Below, piece after piece: positions 26,708 to 35,014 of a stretch of DNA of 35,327 nt. The stretch is from Tardiphaga sp. (GTDB lineage: Bacteria; Pseudomonadota; Alphaproteobacteria; Rhizobiales; Xanthobacteraceae). A program made the translations under genes and the position numbers. Numbering within the stretch: position 1 is the first letter of the stretch; each line of letters opens with the position of its first letter. Below the pieces are notes generated by a model, which was not told the DNA's origin, did no database searches, and worked only from the letters and a program-made list of their open reading frames with translations. The DNA is taken from assembly GCF_028290785.1 (NCBI RefSeq), contig NZ_JAQGJD010000327.1:1-35327 (forward strand), read 5' to 3'.

Positions 26708-27337
26708 ATGTCACGATCGATCTCGTTCATCACGCGCATCGGCGCGGGTACCGTGCTGGCGGCGTCGCTGCTGGCATCGGCTGCGTGGGCGCAGCAACCA
26801 CAGCCGATCCGCATCCGCGGCACCATCGAGAGCGTCGATGGCGCCAACATCACCGTGAAGGCGCGCGACGGCGAGGAGCGCAAGGTGCATCTCACCGACA
26901 ACGTCTCGGTGACCGGCATCACCAAGACCACGCTGGCCGACATCAAACCGGGCTCCTATATCGGCGTCACCGGCCAGCCGCAGGCCGACGGCACCCAGAA
27001 GGCGATTGCGATCCACATTTTTCCGGAAGCGATGCGCGGCACTGGCGAAGGTTTTCGTCCTTGGGATCTGCGCCCCAACAGCACCATGACCAACGCCACC
27101 GTCGATCAGAAGGTCGAGGCTACCGACGGCCAGACCCTGACGGTGAAATACAAGGACGGCGAAAAGAAAGTCACGGTGACACCGGACACCCCGATCGTCA
27201 CCTTCGTGCCGAGCACCAGGGCCGAACTGAAAGCCGGCGCCAAGGTCATCATCATGGGCGCCAGCAAGAAGGAAGACGGCACGCTGGAAACCGCCCGCGT
27301 CAACGTCGGCCTCGATGGTCTCACGCCGCCGATGTGA
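26708..27337 (+). CDS. Periplasmic protein with two tandem DUF5666-like domains
   Basis: A 209-residue secreted protein with a signal peptide (GTVLAASLLASAAWA) and two similar beta-rich units. Unit 1 reads IRGTIESVDGANITVKARDG ... LADIKPGSYIGVTGQPQADG; unit 2 reads VDQKVEATDGQTLTVKYKDG ... RAELKAGAKVIIMGASKKED. Each resembles the DUF5666 (OB-like) domain, whose function is unknown. A Pro/Trp linker (EGFRPWDLRPNSTM) joins them. There are no cysteines and no lipobox. AAGGAA stands six bases before the ATG. It follows aroE by 70 bases and is followed by a composite repeat. Confidence 0.85.
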   Translation: MSRSISFITRIGAGTVLAASLLASAAWAQQPQPIRIRGTIESVDGANITVKARDGEERKVHLTDNVSVTGITKTTLADIKPGSYIGVTGQPQADGTQKAIAIHIFPEAMRGTGEGFRPWDLRPNSTMTNATVDQKVEATDGQTLTVKYKDGEKKVTVTPDTPIVTFVPSTRAELKAGAKVIIMGASKKEDGTLETARVNVGLDGLTPPM

Positions 27338-27360
27338 GCGGAGACACGACGCTCTCTTGC

Positions 27361-27541
27361 TTCCCTCTCCCCTGCGCGAAGCGAACCTTCGCCAGGTGGG
27401 AGAGGGTGGACGCGCGTAGCGCGGCCGGGTGAGGGGTAGCGGCAAGTTCCGAGCTTCGTGCCCCCTCATCCGTCGCGCACTTTGTCCGCGTCACCTCCTC
27501 CCACCTGGCGAAGCTTCGCTTCGCGCGGGGGAGAAGGAAGG
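27361..27541. repeat. Composite palindromic intergenic repeat, family C
   Basis: CCCTCTCCC (27363) pairs with GGGAGAGGG (near 27407) around a centre containing CGAAGCGAACCTTCG. The element then continues with GACGCGCGTAGCGCG and GGGTGAGGGG, and is mirrored by CCCCCTCATCC and the CCTGGCGAAGCTTCGCTTCGC hairpin block ending in GGGGGAGAAGG. The whole 180-base unit is an imperfect inverted repeat filling the gap between the DUF5666-like gene and the hydrolase gene. Only one copy is in this window, but elements of this composition recur in Bradyrhizobium-type genomes. Confidence 0.8.
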
Positions 27542-27552
27542 AAGCAACAGCC

Positions 27553-28326
27553 ATGCGCGAGAAACTGTCGGGTTTACTTCTTGTCGCCGTGTTCTTTGCA
27601 GCCGCGCCACTCGCGAATGCACAAACGGCCCAGCGCGTGCTTGACGTCCCCGTCGCCGGCGCGCCGCAGCGCGCGCTGTACGTCACGCCGCTGCATCCCC
27701 GCGCGAGCATCGTCATGCTGCCGGGCGGCGCCGGCGATGTGGGCCTCGGCGCGGACGGCGCTCTCGCGCACGACAACAATTTTGTGGTGCGTTCGCGGGC
27801 GTTGTGGGTGGCAGAAGGTTTTGCGGTGTTGATTCCCGACGGCGACAACCTGCGTGGCCGGCGAAGCTCGCCGGACTATGCCGCGCTGGTCGGCGCGCTG
27901 GTCGCCGCCGCGAAGGCCCAGGCGTCCGGTCCGGTGTTTCTGCTTGGCACCAGCCAGGGCGCAATTGCGGCGATGAACGGCGCGGCGCATCTGCGCCACG
28001 GCGAGATCGCCGGCGTGGTGCTGAGCGAGTCGGTCTCGGTGCTCGGCGGCAGTCACGAGACGGTGTTCGACGCGCATCCCGGCGAGGTCAACGTGCCGGC
28101 GCTGGTGGTCGCCAACCGCGACGACCGCTGCAATGTCGCGCCGCCGCAGGACGCCGCGAAGATCGCTGCGACGATGAGGGATTCGCCGGCGGTGAAGGTT
28201 CTCAACGTCAGCGGCGGCACACAGCGCTCGTCGCGAGACTGTGGCTCGCTGTCGCCGCACGGTTACTACGGCATTGAGCAGACGGTGGTCAGCGCCATCG
28301 CGGCATGGATGAAGGCGCTGCTGTAA
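27553..28326 (+). CDS. Secreted alpha/beta hydrolase
   Basis: A 257-residue protein with a signal peptide (KLSGLLLVAVFFAAAPLANA) and an alpha/beta-hydrolase fold. The nucleophile elbow is LLGTSQGAIAA (GxSxG with Ser at its centre), the acid is probably Asp in VVANRDDRCNV, and the base His in SPHGYYG; an oxyanion-type IVMLPGGAGDVG lies early in the chain. Two cysteines (DRCNV and SRDCG) flank the late part and could form a disulfide in the periplasm. Substrate unknown. The purine-rich GGAAGG before ATG 27553 comes at the edge of repeat C. It is convergent with the lldD-like gene. Confidence 0.88.
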   Translation: MREKLSGLLLVAVFFAAAPLANAQTAQRVLDVPVAGAPQRALYVTPLHPRASIVMLPGGAGDVGLGADGALAHDNNFVVRSRALWVAEGFAVLIPDGDNLRGRRSSPDYAALVGALVAAAKAQASGPVFLLGTSQGAIAAMNGAAHLRHGEIAGVVLSESVSVLGGSHETVFDAHPGEVNVPALVVANRDDRCNVAPPQDAAKIAATMRDSPAVKVLNVSGGTQRSSRDCGSLSPHGYYGIEQTVVSAIAAWMKALL

Positions 28327-28352
28327 GAGGCGCACCCCTTGGCCGCAATCGA

Positions 28353-29492
28353 CTACTTCACCAATACATGCCCGTCGATCTCGGCGATCGAGTTGACGCC
28401 GCACAGGCCCATGGTGACGCTGAGTTCGTTGCGCAGGATGTCCAGCGCCTTGGTGACCCCGGGGCCGCCATAGGCGCCGAGGCCGTACACATAGGCGCGC
28501 CCGATCATGCAGGACTTCGCGCCCAAAGCGAGCGCGCGCATCACGTCCTGGCCGGAGCGGATGCCGCTGTCGAACATGACTTCGATGTCCGAACCCACGG
28601 CATCGACGATTCCCGGCAGCACGGAGATCGACGACGGCGCGCCATCGAGCTGACGGCCGCCATGGTTGGAGACGACCATGGCCTGGGCACCGACCTTCAC
28701 CGCTTCGCGGGCATCCTCGATATCGTGGATGCCCTTGATGACGATCTTTCCCGGCCAGATGCTGCGGATCCAGTCGAGATCCTTCCAGTTCAGCGAGGCG
28801 TCGAACTGTGTGGACGTCCACTGCGCGACGGATTCCAGGTTGTCGGCATTTTTGACGAAGCCTGCGATGTTGCCGAAGTTGCGCCGCTTGGCCTGCAACG
28901 TGCGCATCAACCATGCCGGCTTGCTCATGAAATCGATCATGTTCTTGAGGTTGTAGATCTTCGGCGGCACCGACAGCCCGTTCTTGATGTCGGCGTGGCG
29001 CTGGCCGATCACCTGCAGATCGACGGTGAGCACGAGTGCGCTGCATTTCGCCGCGATGGCGCGCTCGATCAGTTCCTTGATGAAGCCGCGGTCCTTCATC
29101 ACGTAGAGCTGGAACCAGAACGGCTTCTCGACACTCTCGGCGACGTCCTCGATCGAATTGATCGACATGGTGCTCAGCGTATAGGGGATGCCCGCCGCCT
29201 GCGCCGCGCGGCAGGCGTGGATTTCGCCGTCGCCATATTGCATGCCGGTGGAGCCGACCGGAGCGCAGATCAGCGGCAGGCTGGCCTTTTCGCCGAGGAT
29301 CGTCGTGGTCAGATCGCGGTTCGCGATATCGACCAGGATGCGCTGGCGGAATTTCAGCTTCTGGAGATCCGCGGAATTGGCGCGGAAGGTATCTTCGCTG
29401 TAGGAGCCATGATCGACATAGTCGAAGAACGCCTTCGGCACCTTGCGCTTGTGCTCCAGACGAAGATCTTCGATGCAGGTGATGTGCTTCAT
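28353..29492 (-). CDS. lldD: FMN-dependent alpha-hydroxy-acid oxidising protein (L-lactate dehydrogenase-like)
   Basis: A 379-residue TIM-barrel flavoprotein of the LldD/glycolate oxidase family. Seen: PKAFFDYVDHGSYSEDTFR, LICAPVGSTGMQYGDGEIH, YTLSTMSINSIEDVAE, WFQLYVMKDRG, LVLTVDLQVIGQRHADIKNG, IVIKGIHDIEDAREAVKVGA, the catalytic His/Arg block VVSNHGGRQLDGAPSS and VMFDSGIRSGQDVMRALALG (FMN phosphate). It oxidises L-lactate or a related 2-hydroxy acid to the 2-oxo acid; the acceptor is probably the quinone pool but substrate is inferred. The start at 29492 (MKHITCIEDL) matches homologues; an ATG at 29543 would add 17 residues. It diverges from the 55-residue gene. Confidence 0.9.
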   Translation of the reverse strand: MKHITCIEDLRLEHKRKVPKAFFDYVDHGSYSEDTFRANSADLQKLKFRQRILVDIANRDLTTTILGEKASLPLICAPVGSTGMQYGDGEIHACRAAQAAGIPYTLSTMSINSIEDVAESVEKPFWFQLYVMKDRGFIKELIERAIAAKCSALVLTVDLQVIGQRHADIKNGLSVPPKIYNLKNMIDFMSKPAWLMRTLQAKRRNFGNIAGFVKNADNLESVAQWTSTQFDASLNWKDLDWIRSIWPGKIVIKGIHDIEDAREAVKVGAQAMVVSNHGGRQLDGAPSSISVLPGIVDAVGSDIEVMFDSGIRSGQDVMRALALGAKSCMIGRAYVYGLGAYGGPGVTKALDILRNELSVTMGLCGVNSIAEIDGHVLVK

Positions 29493-29535
29493 GGTGCGAT
29501 CCCGGCCCTTCTTGAATTTGCGTATTTCCTTGTGA

Positions 29536-29772
<237 letters not shown>

Positions 29773-30011
29773 CGGGGTCCGGTCCGAGCGCCGGCCCTAT
29801 TGCTGAAAAAGTTAAATAGCTGTTATATGTCAATGTGTTGATAAAAGTCTGCCGGCCGGCGGTCGGTAATGATTCATCATATTTTTTGAAGCCATTTTAG
29901 GCGGCTGGGCTCTATAAGACCGTCACATACCATGTGGGGCTGGTGTCGCAGGCGAGTCGCCGGGTTCGGTTGGACCCCCTGCGACAACGCGAAAGCGACG
30001 AGGGGGTTGAG

Positions 30012-31358
30012 ATGAGCCGCAAATATTTCGGGACCGACGGCATCCGCGGCCGCGCCAATGGCGTGATCACGCCGGAACTGGCGTTGAAGGTGGGGCAGGC
30101 CGCCGGCCTCGTATTCCAGCGCGGCGACCATCGCCATCGCGTGGTGATCGGCAAGGACACCAGGCTGTCCGGCTACATGATCGAGAACGCCATGGTGGCG
30201 GGTTTCACGTCGGTGGGCATGGACGTGCTGCTGGTCGGCCCGATGCCGACCCCGGCGGTCGCGATGCTGACCAAGTCGATGCGCGCCGATCTGGGCGTGA
30301 TGATCTCCGCGTCGCACAATTTGTTCGAGGACAACGGCATCAAGCTGTTCGGCCCGCTCGGCTTCAAGCTGTCCGACGACGTCGAGAAGCGCATCGAGGA
30401 ATTGCTCGACGAGGATCTCGGCAAGAAGCTCGCGGCCAGCGCCAGCCTCGGCCGCGCCCGCCGCATCGACGGCGTGCACGACCGCTACATTGAATTCGCC
30501 AAGCGCACGCTGCCGCGCGACCTCAGCCTTGAAGGCCTTCGCGTCGTGGTCGATTGCGCCCATGGCGCCGCCTACAAGGTGGTGCCGGAAGCGCTGTGGG
30601 AACTCGGCGCCGACGTAATCTCGATCGGCGTCGAGCCCGACGGTTTCAACATCAACAAGGAATGCGGCTCCACCGCTCCGGAAGCGCTGAGCCGCAAGGT
30701 GCGCGAGATGCGCGCCGACATCGGCATCGCGCTGGACGGCGACGCCGACCGCGTCATCATCGTGGACGAGCGTGGCCATGTGGTCGATGGCGACCAGTTG
30801 CTCGCGGTGATCGCGCAGAGCTGGAAGGAAGACGGCCGCCTTGCCAAGCCGGGCATCGTCTCCACCGTGATGTCCAACCTCGGCCTCGAGCGGTTTCTCA
30901 ACGCGCAGGGCATCGAACTGATCCGCACCGCGGTCGGCGACCGCTACGTGCTCGAGCAGATGATGAAGAACGGTTACAATGTCGGCGGGGAGCCGTCCGG
31001 CCACATCATCATGTCGGACTACGCCACCACCGGCGACGGTTTCGTGGCCGCCTTGCAGGTGCTGGCGGTGGTGAAGAAGCACGGCCGCCCGGTGTCGGAA
31101 GTCTGTCATCTGTTCGACCCGCTGCCGCAGATCCTGAAGAACGTGCGCTACCGCAGCGGCAAGCCGCTCGACAACGACGAAGTGAAGTCGACCATCGCCG
31201 CCGCCGAACTGCGCCTCAACGGCCACGGCCGTCTGCTGATCCGCCCGTCGGGCACCGAGCCGGTGATCCGGGTGATGGGCGAAGGCGATGATCGGGTGAT
31301 GGTGGAGGAGGTGGTGGATACCATCGTCTCCGCGCTGGGGCATGCCGCGGCGGCGTGA
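30012..31358 (+). CDS. glmM: Phosphoglucosamine mutase
   Basis: A 448-residue enzyme that converts glucosamine-6-phosphate to glucosamine-1-phosphate for peptidoglycan and LPS precursors. Landmarks: [28 protein letters not shown], the phosphoserine loop [17 protein letters not shown] (Ser101), the Mg2+ loop [14 protein letters not shown], the sugar-binding [10 protein letters not shown] and the phosphate-binding [12 protein letters not shown]. Length is typical. The start at 30012 has GGGGG(TTGAG) upstream; the frame is open further 5' without family similarity. The preceding 240 bases are noticeably AT-richer than the rest of the window and probably contain its promoter. ftsH and folP, common neighbours of glmM, are absent here. 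Confidence 0.97.
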   Translation: MSRKYFGTDGIRGRANGVITPELALKVGQAAGLVFQRGDHRHRVVIGKDTRLSGYMIENAMVAGFTSVGMDVLLVGPMPTPAVAMLTKSMRADLGVMISASHNLFEDNGIKLFGPLGFKLSDDVEKRIEELLDEDLGKKLAASASLGRARRIDGVHDRYIEFAKRTLPRDLSLEGLRVVVDCAHGAAYKVVPEALWELGADVISIGVEPDGFNINKECGSTAPEALSRKVREMRADIGIALDGDADRVIIVDERGHVVDGDQLLAVIAQSWKEDGRLAKPGIVSTVMSNLGLERFLNAQGIELIRTAVGDRYVLEQMMKNGYNVGGEPSGHIIMSDYATTGDGFVAALQVLAVVKKHGRPVSEVCHLFDPLPQILKNVRYRSGKPLDNDEVKSTIAAAELRLNGHGRLLIRPSGTEPVIRVMGEGDDRVMVEEVVDTIVSALGHAAAA

Positions 31359-31396
31359 GCGGATCGCCGCGCGTGGGGTCCGGCTGCAATGGAGCG

Positions 31397-31498
31397 CCGT
31401 CATCCTGAGGCGCGAGCCCTTGCGAGCCTCGAAGGACGACGGCGCGGAACGCCATCCTTCGAGGCGAGCCGAAGGCGGCTCGCACCTCAGGATGACGG
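31397..31498. repeat. Palindromic intergenic repeat, family D (double hairpin)
   Basis: Outer arms CCGTCATCCTGAGG and CCTCAGGATGACGG are perfect complements at the very ends. Inside, CCTCGAAGGA and TCCTTCGAGG form a second perfect stem, and GCGAGCC/GGCTCGC a third. The whole element can fold into one long stem about 100 bases around. It lies 39 bases after glmM and may serve as its terminator or stabiliser. One copy in the window. Confidence 0.92.
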
Positions 31499-31553
31499 CG
31501 GTGTGTCTTTGCTCGTGGGCAAAGCCGGTACAGTCGCGCGCAACGCTGCCATC

Positions 31554-31591
31554 GACTATTATTAGTAGTCTGCCGCCGCCGTACATTGTAC
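31554..31591. promoter_or_regulatory. Two adjacent palindromes upstream of the MFS pump gene
   Basis: The first, 31554-31570, is a 17-base near-perfect palindrome (GACTA-ttattag-TAGTC). The second, 31581-31591, is the perfect GTACA-T-TGTAC. They lie 10 bases apart and 28 bases before the GTG start. Their position and symmetry suit repressor operators, as is common for efflux genes, but no regulator gene is adjacent. Confidence 0.45.
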
Positions 31592-31619
31592 GAGAAGCGT
31601 CCCATTGCAGGATGCCGTT

Positions 31620-32876
31620 GTGAACAAGCCCGTTGTCGTCACAGATGAGATGCAGGTTGCGTCCGTGAGTACGCCGGTCGCTGTGCCCGCCGTCGCCGGC
31701 CCTGCCTATCTCGTGCTCGGCGGCATCAGCTTGTCGCATTTTCTCAACGACACCATGCAGTCGCTGATCCCCTCGGTGTATCCGATCCTCAAGCAAAACT
31801 ATGCGCTCGACTTCGCGCAGATCGGCCTGATCACGCTGGCGTTCCAGCTCACCGCCTCGCTGCTGCAGCCCGTGATCGGTCACTTTACCGACAAAAAGCC
31901 GCTGCCGTTCTCGCTGGCGATCGGCATGGGCTTTACGTTCTTCGGCCTGCTGCTGCTCAGCATCGCTCATGTCTATGCGGTGATCCTGGTCGCCGCGGCG
32001 CTGGTCGGGCTGGGCTCCGCGGTGTTCCATCCGGAATCGGCGCGGATCGCGCGGCTCGCTTCCGGCGGCCGCTATGGTCTCGCGCAATCCGTGTTCCAGG
32101 TCGGCGGCAATGCCGGCTCGGCGCTGGGGCCGGTGCTGGCGGCGCTGATCGTGGTGCCGTTCGGCCAGCCCAGCATCGCCTGGTTCTCGTCGATCGCCTT
32201 CGTCGCCATCGTGCTGCTGTGGCAGATCGGGCGCTGGTACCAACCGCGCATCGTGCCGCGCGGCAGCGCCGCCGTAACGCGGCATCCCGACGCGCCGACG
32301 CCGCGGCGGGTGGCGCTGGCGATCGGCATCTTGATCGTGCTGGTGTTCTCCAAGTTCATCTATCTGTCCAGCCTGACCAGTTACTACACATTCTATTTGA
32401 TCGAAAAGTTCGGCGTCTCGACGCAGGGCGCCCAGCTCTATCTGTTCGTGTTCCTCGGCGCCAATGCGATCGGCACTTTCTTCGGCGGCCCAATCGGCGA
32501 CCGCATCGGGCGGCGCTACGTGATCTGGTTCTCGATCCTCGGCGTGCTGCCGTTCACGCTGCTGCTGCCGTTCGCGGGGCTGTTGGGCACGGCGCTGCTC
32601 AGCGTGGTGATCGGCTTCATCCTGTCGTCGGCGATGCCGGCGATCCTGGTCTATGCGCAGGAGCTGGTGCCGCATCGCTTCGGCATGATCTCCGGGCTGT
32701 TCTTCGGCTTTGCGTTCGGGGCAGGGGGCATCGGCGCGGCGCTGCTCGGCGAGGTCGCCGACCGCATGGGCATCGAATTCGTGTACCAGGCCTGCGCGCT
32801 GCTGCCGGCGATCGGATTGCTCGCGGTCTTCCTGCCAAAGATGCCCGGCAACAGCCGGGCGGCGCCGGCGCGATAG
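31620..32876 (+). CDS. fsr: MFS transporter, fosmidomycin resistance (Fsr) family
   Basis: A 418-residue, 12-helix major facilitator efflux protein. The N-terminal SLSHFLNDTMQSLIPSVYPILK and GLITLAFQLTASLLQPVIGHFTDKKP, the GLGSAVFHPESARIA motif and GRYGLAQSVFQVGGNAGSALGP are characteristic of the Fsr subfamily; FGGPIGDRIGRR is the loop 8-9 MFS motif. E. coli Fsr exports fosmidomycin; the natural substrate here is unknown. The start is not certain: GTG 31620 has AGGA seven bases upstream; TTG 31605 has GAGAAG at a similar distance; ATG 31650 is also in frame. All give the same transmembrane core. The upstream palindromes suggest regulated expression. Confidence 0.9.
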   Translation: MNKPVVVTDEMQVASVSTPVAVPAVAGPAYLVLGGISLSHFLNDTMQSLIPSVYPILKQNYALDFAQIGLITLAFQLTASLLQPVIGHFTDKKPLPFSLAIGMGFTFFGLLLLSIAHVYAVILVAAALVGLGSAVFHPESARIARLASGGRYGLAQSVFQVGGNAGSALGPVLAALIVVPFGQPSIAWFSSIAFVAIVLLWQIGRWYQPRIVPRGSAAVTRHPDAPTPRRVALAIGILIVLVFSKFIYLSSLTSYYTFYLIEKFGVSTQGAQLYLFVFLGANAIGTFFGGPIGDRIGRRYVIWFSILGVLPFTLLLPFAGLLGTALLSVVIGFILSSAMPAILVYAQELVPHRFGMISGLFFGFAFGAGGIGAALLGEVADRMGIEFVYQACALLPAIGLLAVFLPKMPGNSRAAPAR

Positions 32877-32888
32877 CAGAGGCGCGGC

Positions 32889-32940
32889 GCTCCCCGCCCC
32901 ATAGCAAGACTTTGTTAGTAACTATGGCGCGCGCGGGGCA
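32889..32940. other. Inverted repeat after the MFS gene
   Basis: CCATAG (32899-32904) pairs with CTATGG (32922-32927) around an AT-rich 17-base loop, and the flanking CCCCGC/GCGGGG extends the stem with an internal bulge. There is no T-run after it, so it is at best a factor-dependent terminator or an mRNA end structure on either strand. Confidence 0.4.
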
Positions 32941-33087
32941 GCGTGTGTCGTCTCGCAGTGCAATTCGTCATCGATTGTCAACCTTAATTGTTAGGGTTAA
33001 GTGCCGCTTAAGAAATTGCTGCCATGTTTCGTCCGTGAGTTTCGAGTGTGAGGCCTCAGTTGCCTCTCTGGCAAAAGGACGAAGCCA

Positions 33088-33954
33088 ATGCGTAGCGTTA
33101 AATTGATTGCGGCCGCCGGAGCGGCCACCCTGCTGACGATGTCGACCGCCGTTCTCGCTGCCGACATGCCCGTGCCGCCGCCGCAGTATTATGCGCCGCC
33201 GGCGCCGCCCGAGGATTTCGGCGGCTGGTATCTGCGTGGCGATATCGGCTTCAGCAATCAGAAGGTGAAGAACATCGCCATGGGCGATAACCGGAATGCG
33301 GCACTGCTGTCGCTTCAGGAGACCACCGCATTCGACACCGCCGGCATCTATCAGGTCGGCGTCGGTTACCAGTTCAACAGCTGGCTGCGCGGCGACATCA
33401 CCGGTCAGTATCGCGGCAATTCGAATTTCAAGGGCACCGACCGAATCACCTTTCCTGCCGGTGGCGGTGTCGTTGGAAACGGCGTCAACAACTACAATGC
33501 GACCAAGTCCGAGTGGGTCGTGATGGCGAATGGCTATGTCGATCTGGGCACCTGGTGGTGCGTGACGCCGTTCGTTGGTGCCGGCGTCGGCATGGCGCGG
33601 GTCAACATTGCGAACTACACCGACAACGGTTCGACCAACAACAACGGTGCCGGCTTCGGCACCTTCCCGAGCTATGCCGGTGCTCCGGCCGCGTCGAAGT
33701 GGAACTTCGCCTGGGCGCTGCACACCGGTCTGGCGTACAAGGTCAACCCGGCGATGACCGTCGAACTCGGCTACAGCTACCTGAACCTCGGCGACGGAAC
33801 CACCGGACCGGTGTCGGATTACACCGGCTTCACCCGCGGCGTTCCGATGCAGTTCAAGGACATCACCTCGCACGACCTGAAGCTCGGCGTGCGCTGGAAT
33901 CTCGACAGCCCGCCGGCCTACGCGCCGCCGCCGCCGCTGATCCGCAAGGGCTGA
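33088..33954 (+). CDS. Outer-membrane beta-barrel protein, Omp25/31-like
   Basis: A 288-residue protein with a signal peptide (AAAGAATLLTMSTAVLA) and a mature N-terminus rich in proline (ADMPVPPPQYYAPPAPP) typical of Rhizobiales Omp25/Omp31-type proteins. The rest alternates polar and aromatic residues in strands such as GGWYLRGDIGFSN, YQVGVGYQFNSWLRGDITG, VTPFVGAGVGMARVNI, WALHTGLAYKVNPAMTVELG and DLKLGVRWNL. It should insert in the outer membrane as a small barrel with surface loops rich in Asn/Thr/Gly. Unusually for a barrel it ends with a Pro-rich tail (PPAYAPPPPLIRKG) instead of a terminal aromatic residue. AAAGGACGAAG lies before the ATG. A strong terminator follows. Confidence 0.88.
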   Translation: MRSVKLIAAAGAATLLTMSTAVLAADMPVPPPQYYAPPAPPEDFGGWYLRGDIGFSNQKVKNIAMGDNRNAALLSLQETTAFDTAGIYQVGVGYQFNSWLRGDITGQYRGNSNFKGTDRITFPAGGGVVGNGVNNYNATKSEWVVMANGYVDLGTWWCVTPFVGAGVGMARVNIANYTDNGSTNNNGAGFGTFPSYAGAPAASKWNFAWALHTGLAYKVNPAMTVELGYSYLNLGDGTTGPVSDYTGFTRGVPMQFKDITSHDLKLGVRWNLDSPPAYAPPPPLIRKG

Positions 33955-33980
33955 TCGGCCTAACTATCTTAACACTGCTT

Positions 33981-34014
33981 AACGGCGCGGGGGCTTCCCG
34001 CGCCGTTTTGTTTT
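33981..34014 (+). terminator. Intrinsic terminator after the first beta-barrel gene
   Basis: AACGGCGCGGG and CCCGCGCCGTT form a perfect eleven-base stem around GGCTT, followed by TTTGTTTT. It lies 26 bases after the stop and separates the two outer-membrane protein genes. Confidence 0.93.
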
Positions 34015-34094
34015 GCGCGGAAGGCGTCCATGCAACCATTGGTTAAGGTTAACGGGGGATGATCAGGCCAGTCCGTTAGTTGAGGAATGTCGTG

Positions 34095-34928
34095 ATGCGT
34101 AAGTTTCTTTTGTTAGCACTGATGCTCGGCGCGGCACACAGCGCGCAGGCGGCGGACATGCCGGACCTTCCGGTGTTGCGTGGCGCGATTCCGGAAGGCC
34201 TGACTTCGCAGGTCAACTGGCAGGGTTTCTACATCGGCGCCCAGGCGGGTTACGGATCGAGCGATACCAAATTCAAAGGCTCGAACTCCGATATGACGGC
34301 GAGTCTGTTGGCCAACACCTTGGTTGGAAATGAAATGAGCGTCGCCTCATGGCCGCTCAGTTTCACCAACCAGTCGGGCCATTCCGAAGCGTATGGCGGT
34401 TTTGTGGGTTACAACTCGCAGTGGGACGACGTCGTAATCGGACTTGAGATGAGTTACGTTCACGGCAAGTTCGGCGGCGCGTCCTCCGGCGCTATGTCGC
34501 GATACAGCTTGCTGTCGGATAACAACTATCATTCAGTGACGTCGCGCGCGTCGAGTTCGATCAGCATCAGCGATGTCGGCACATTCCGCGCTCGCGCCGG
34601 TTATGCTTTCGGAAACTTCCTACCTTACGCCTTCGGCGGACTGGCGCTTGGCCAGGCGGATATCGTTCGGACGGCCTCTGTCAGCGATTTCGTTACCGCG
34701 GGGCCGGGCTCGACGACGCCAGCCAATCTGCTGGGGCGGCAACTCGGTGGCACCATCGAGGATGGCAAGTATAGCCACCTGATCTACGGCTACACCGCTG
34801 GTCTGGGTTTCGACATGGCGATCGTCGGCGGCCTGTTCCTGCGCGGTGAATGGGAATACATCCGTTTCACGTCCCAAGTGGATACCTCGATCAACACCGT
34901 CCGCGCCGGTCTCGGCTACAAGTTCTGA
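34095..34928 (+). CDS. Outer-membrane beta-barrel protein, second type
   Basis: A 277-residue protein with a signal peptide (KFLLLALMLGAAHSAQA) followed by ADMPDLPVLRGAIPE and a barrel starting at WQGFYIGAQAGYGSSDTKF. Further strands are YGGFVGYNSQWDDVVIGLEM, GTFRARAGYAFGNFLPYAFGG, YGYTAGLGFDMAIVGGLFLR and the closing NTVRAGLGYKF, which ends in Phe, the usual signal for the BAM insertion machinery. It shares the ADMP start with its neighbour but little else, so the two are only distant relatives. GAGGA lies eight bases before the ATG at 34095. By eye the gene is less GC-rich than the surroundings and uses more A/T-ending codons. Confidence 0.88.
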   Translation: MRKFLLLALMLGAAHSAQAADMPDLPVLRGAIPEGLTSQVNWQGFYIGAQAGYGSSDTKFKGSNSDMTASLLANTLVGNEMSVASWPLSFTNQSGHSEAYGGFVGYNSQWDDVVIGLEMSYVHGKFGGASSGAMSRYSLLSDNNYHSVTSRASSSISISDVGTFRARAGYAFGNFLPYAFGGLALGQADIVRTASVSDFVTAGPGSTTPANLLGRQLGGTIEDGKYSHLIYGYTAGLGFDMAIVGGLFLRGEWEYIRFTSQVDTSINTVRAGLGYKF

Positions 34929-35014
34929 CCGGGCGACGCGTGGCTGCGGCGTTCAATCCTGTTGACAGAATATAACGTCGCTGCTGCTCTGTGTCTTCCA
35001 GCGGGAGCACAGCA

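Noticed and set aside
29840..29912. AT-rich stretch before glmM as an FNR/FixK-regulated promoter (TTGATAAAAG)
   Set aside because: Only one half-site is present and the partner ATCAA at the right distance is missing.
29877..32675. 932-codon open frame on the minus strand opposite glmM and the MFS gene
   Set aside because: Composition is His/Asp/Arg-rich with no domain; both plus-strand genes are unmistakable. The same holds for the long antisense frames at 8171-9772, 27574-29754 and 17815-19134.
33969..33983. TTAA-N6-TTAAC before the terminator, and TTAA pairs at 32984-33000 and 34043-34052, as CtrA boxes
   Set aside because: The spacings are six, nine and two, not the seven required for a CtrA site.
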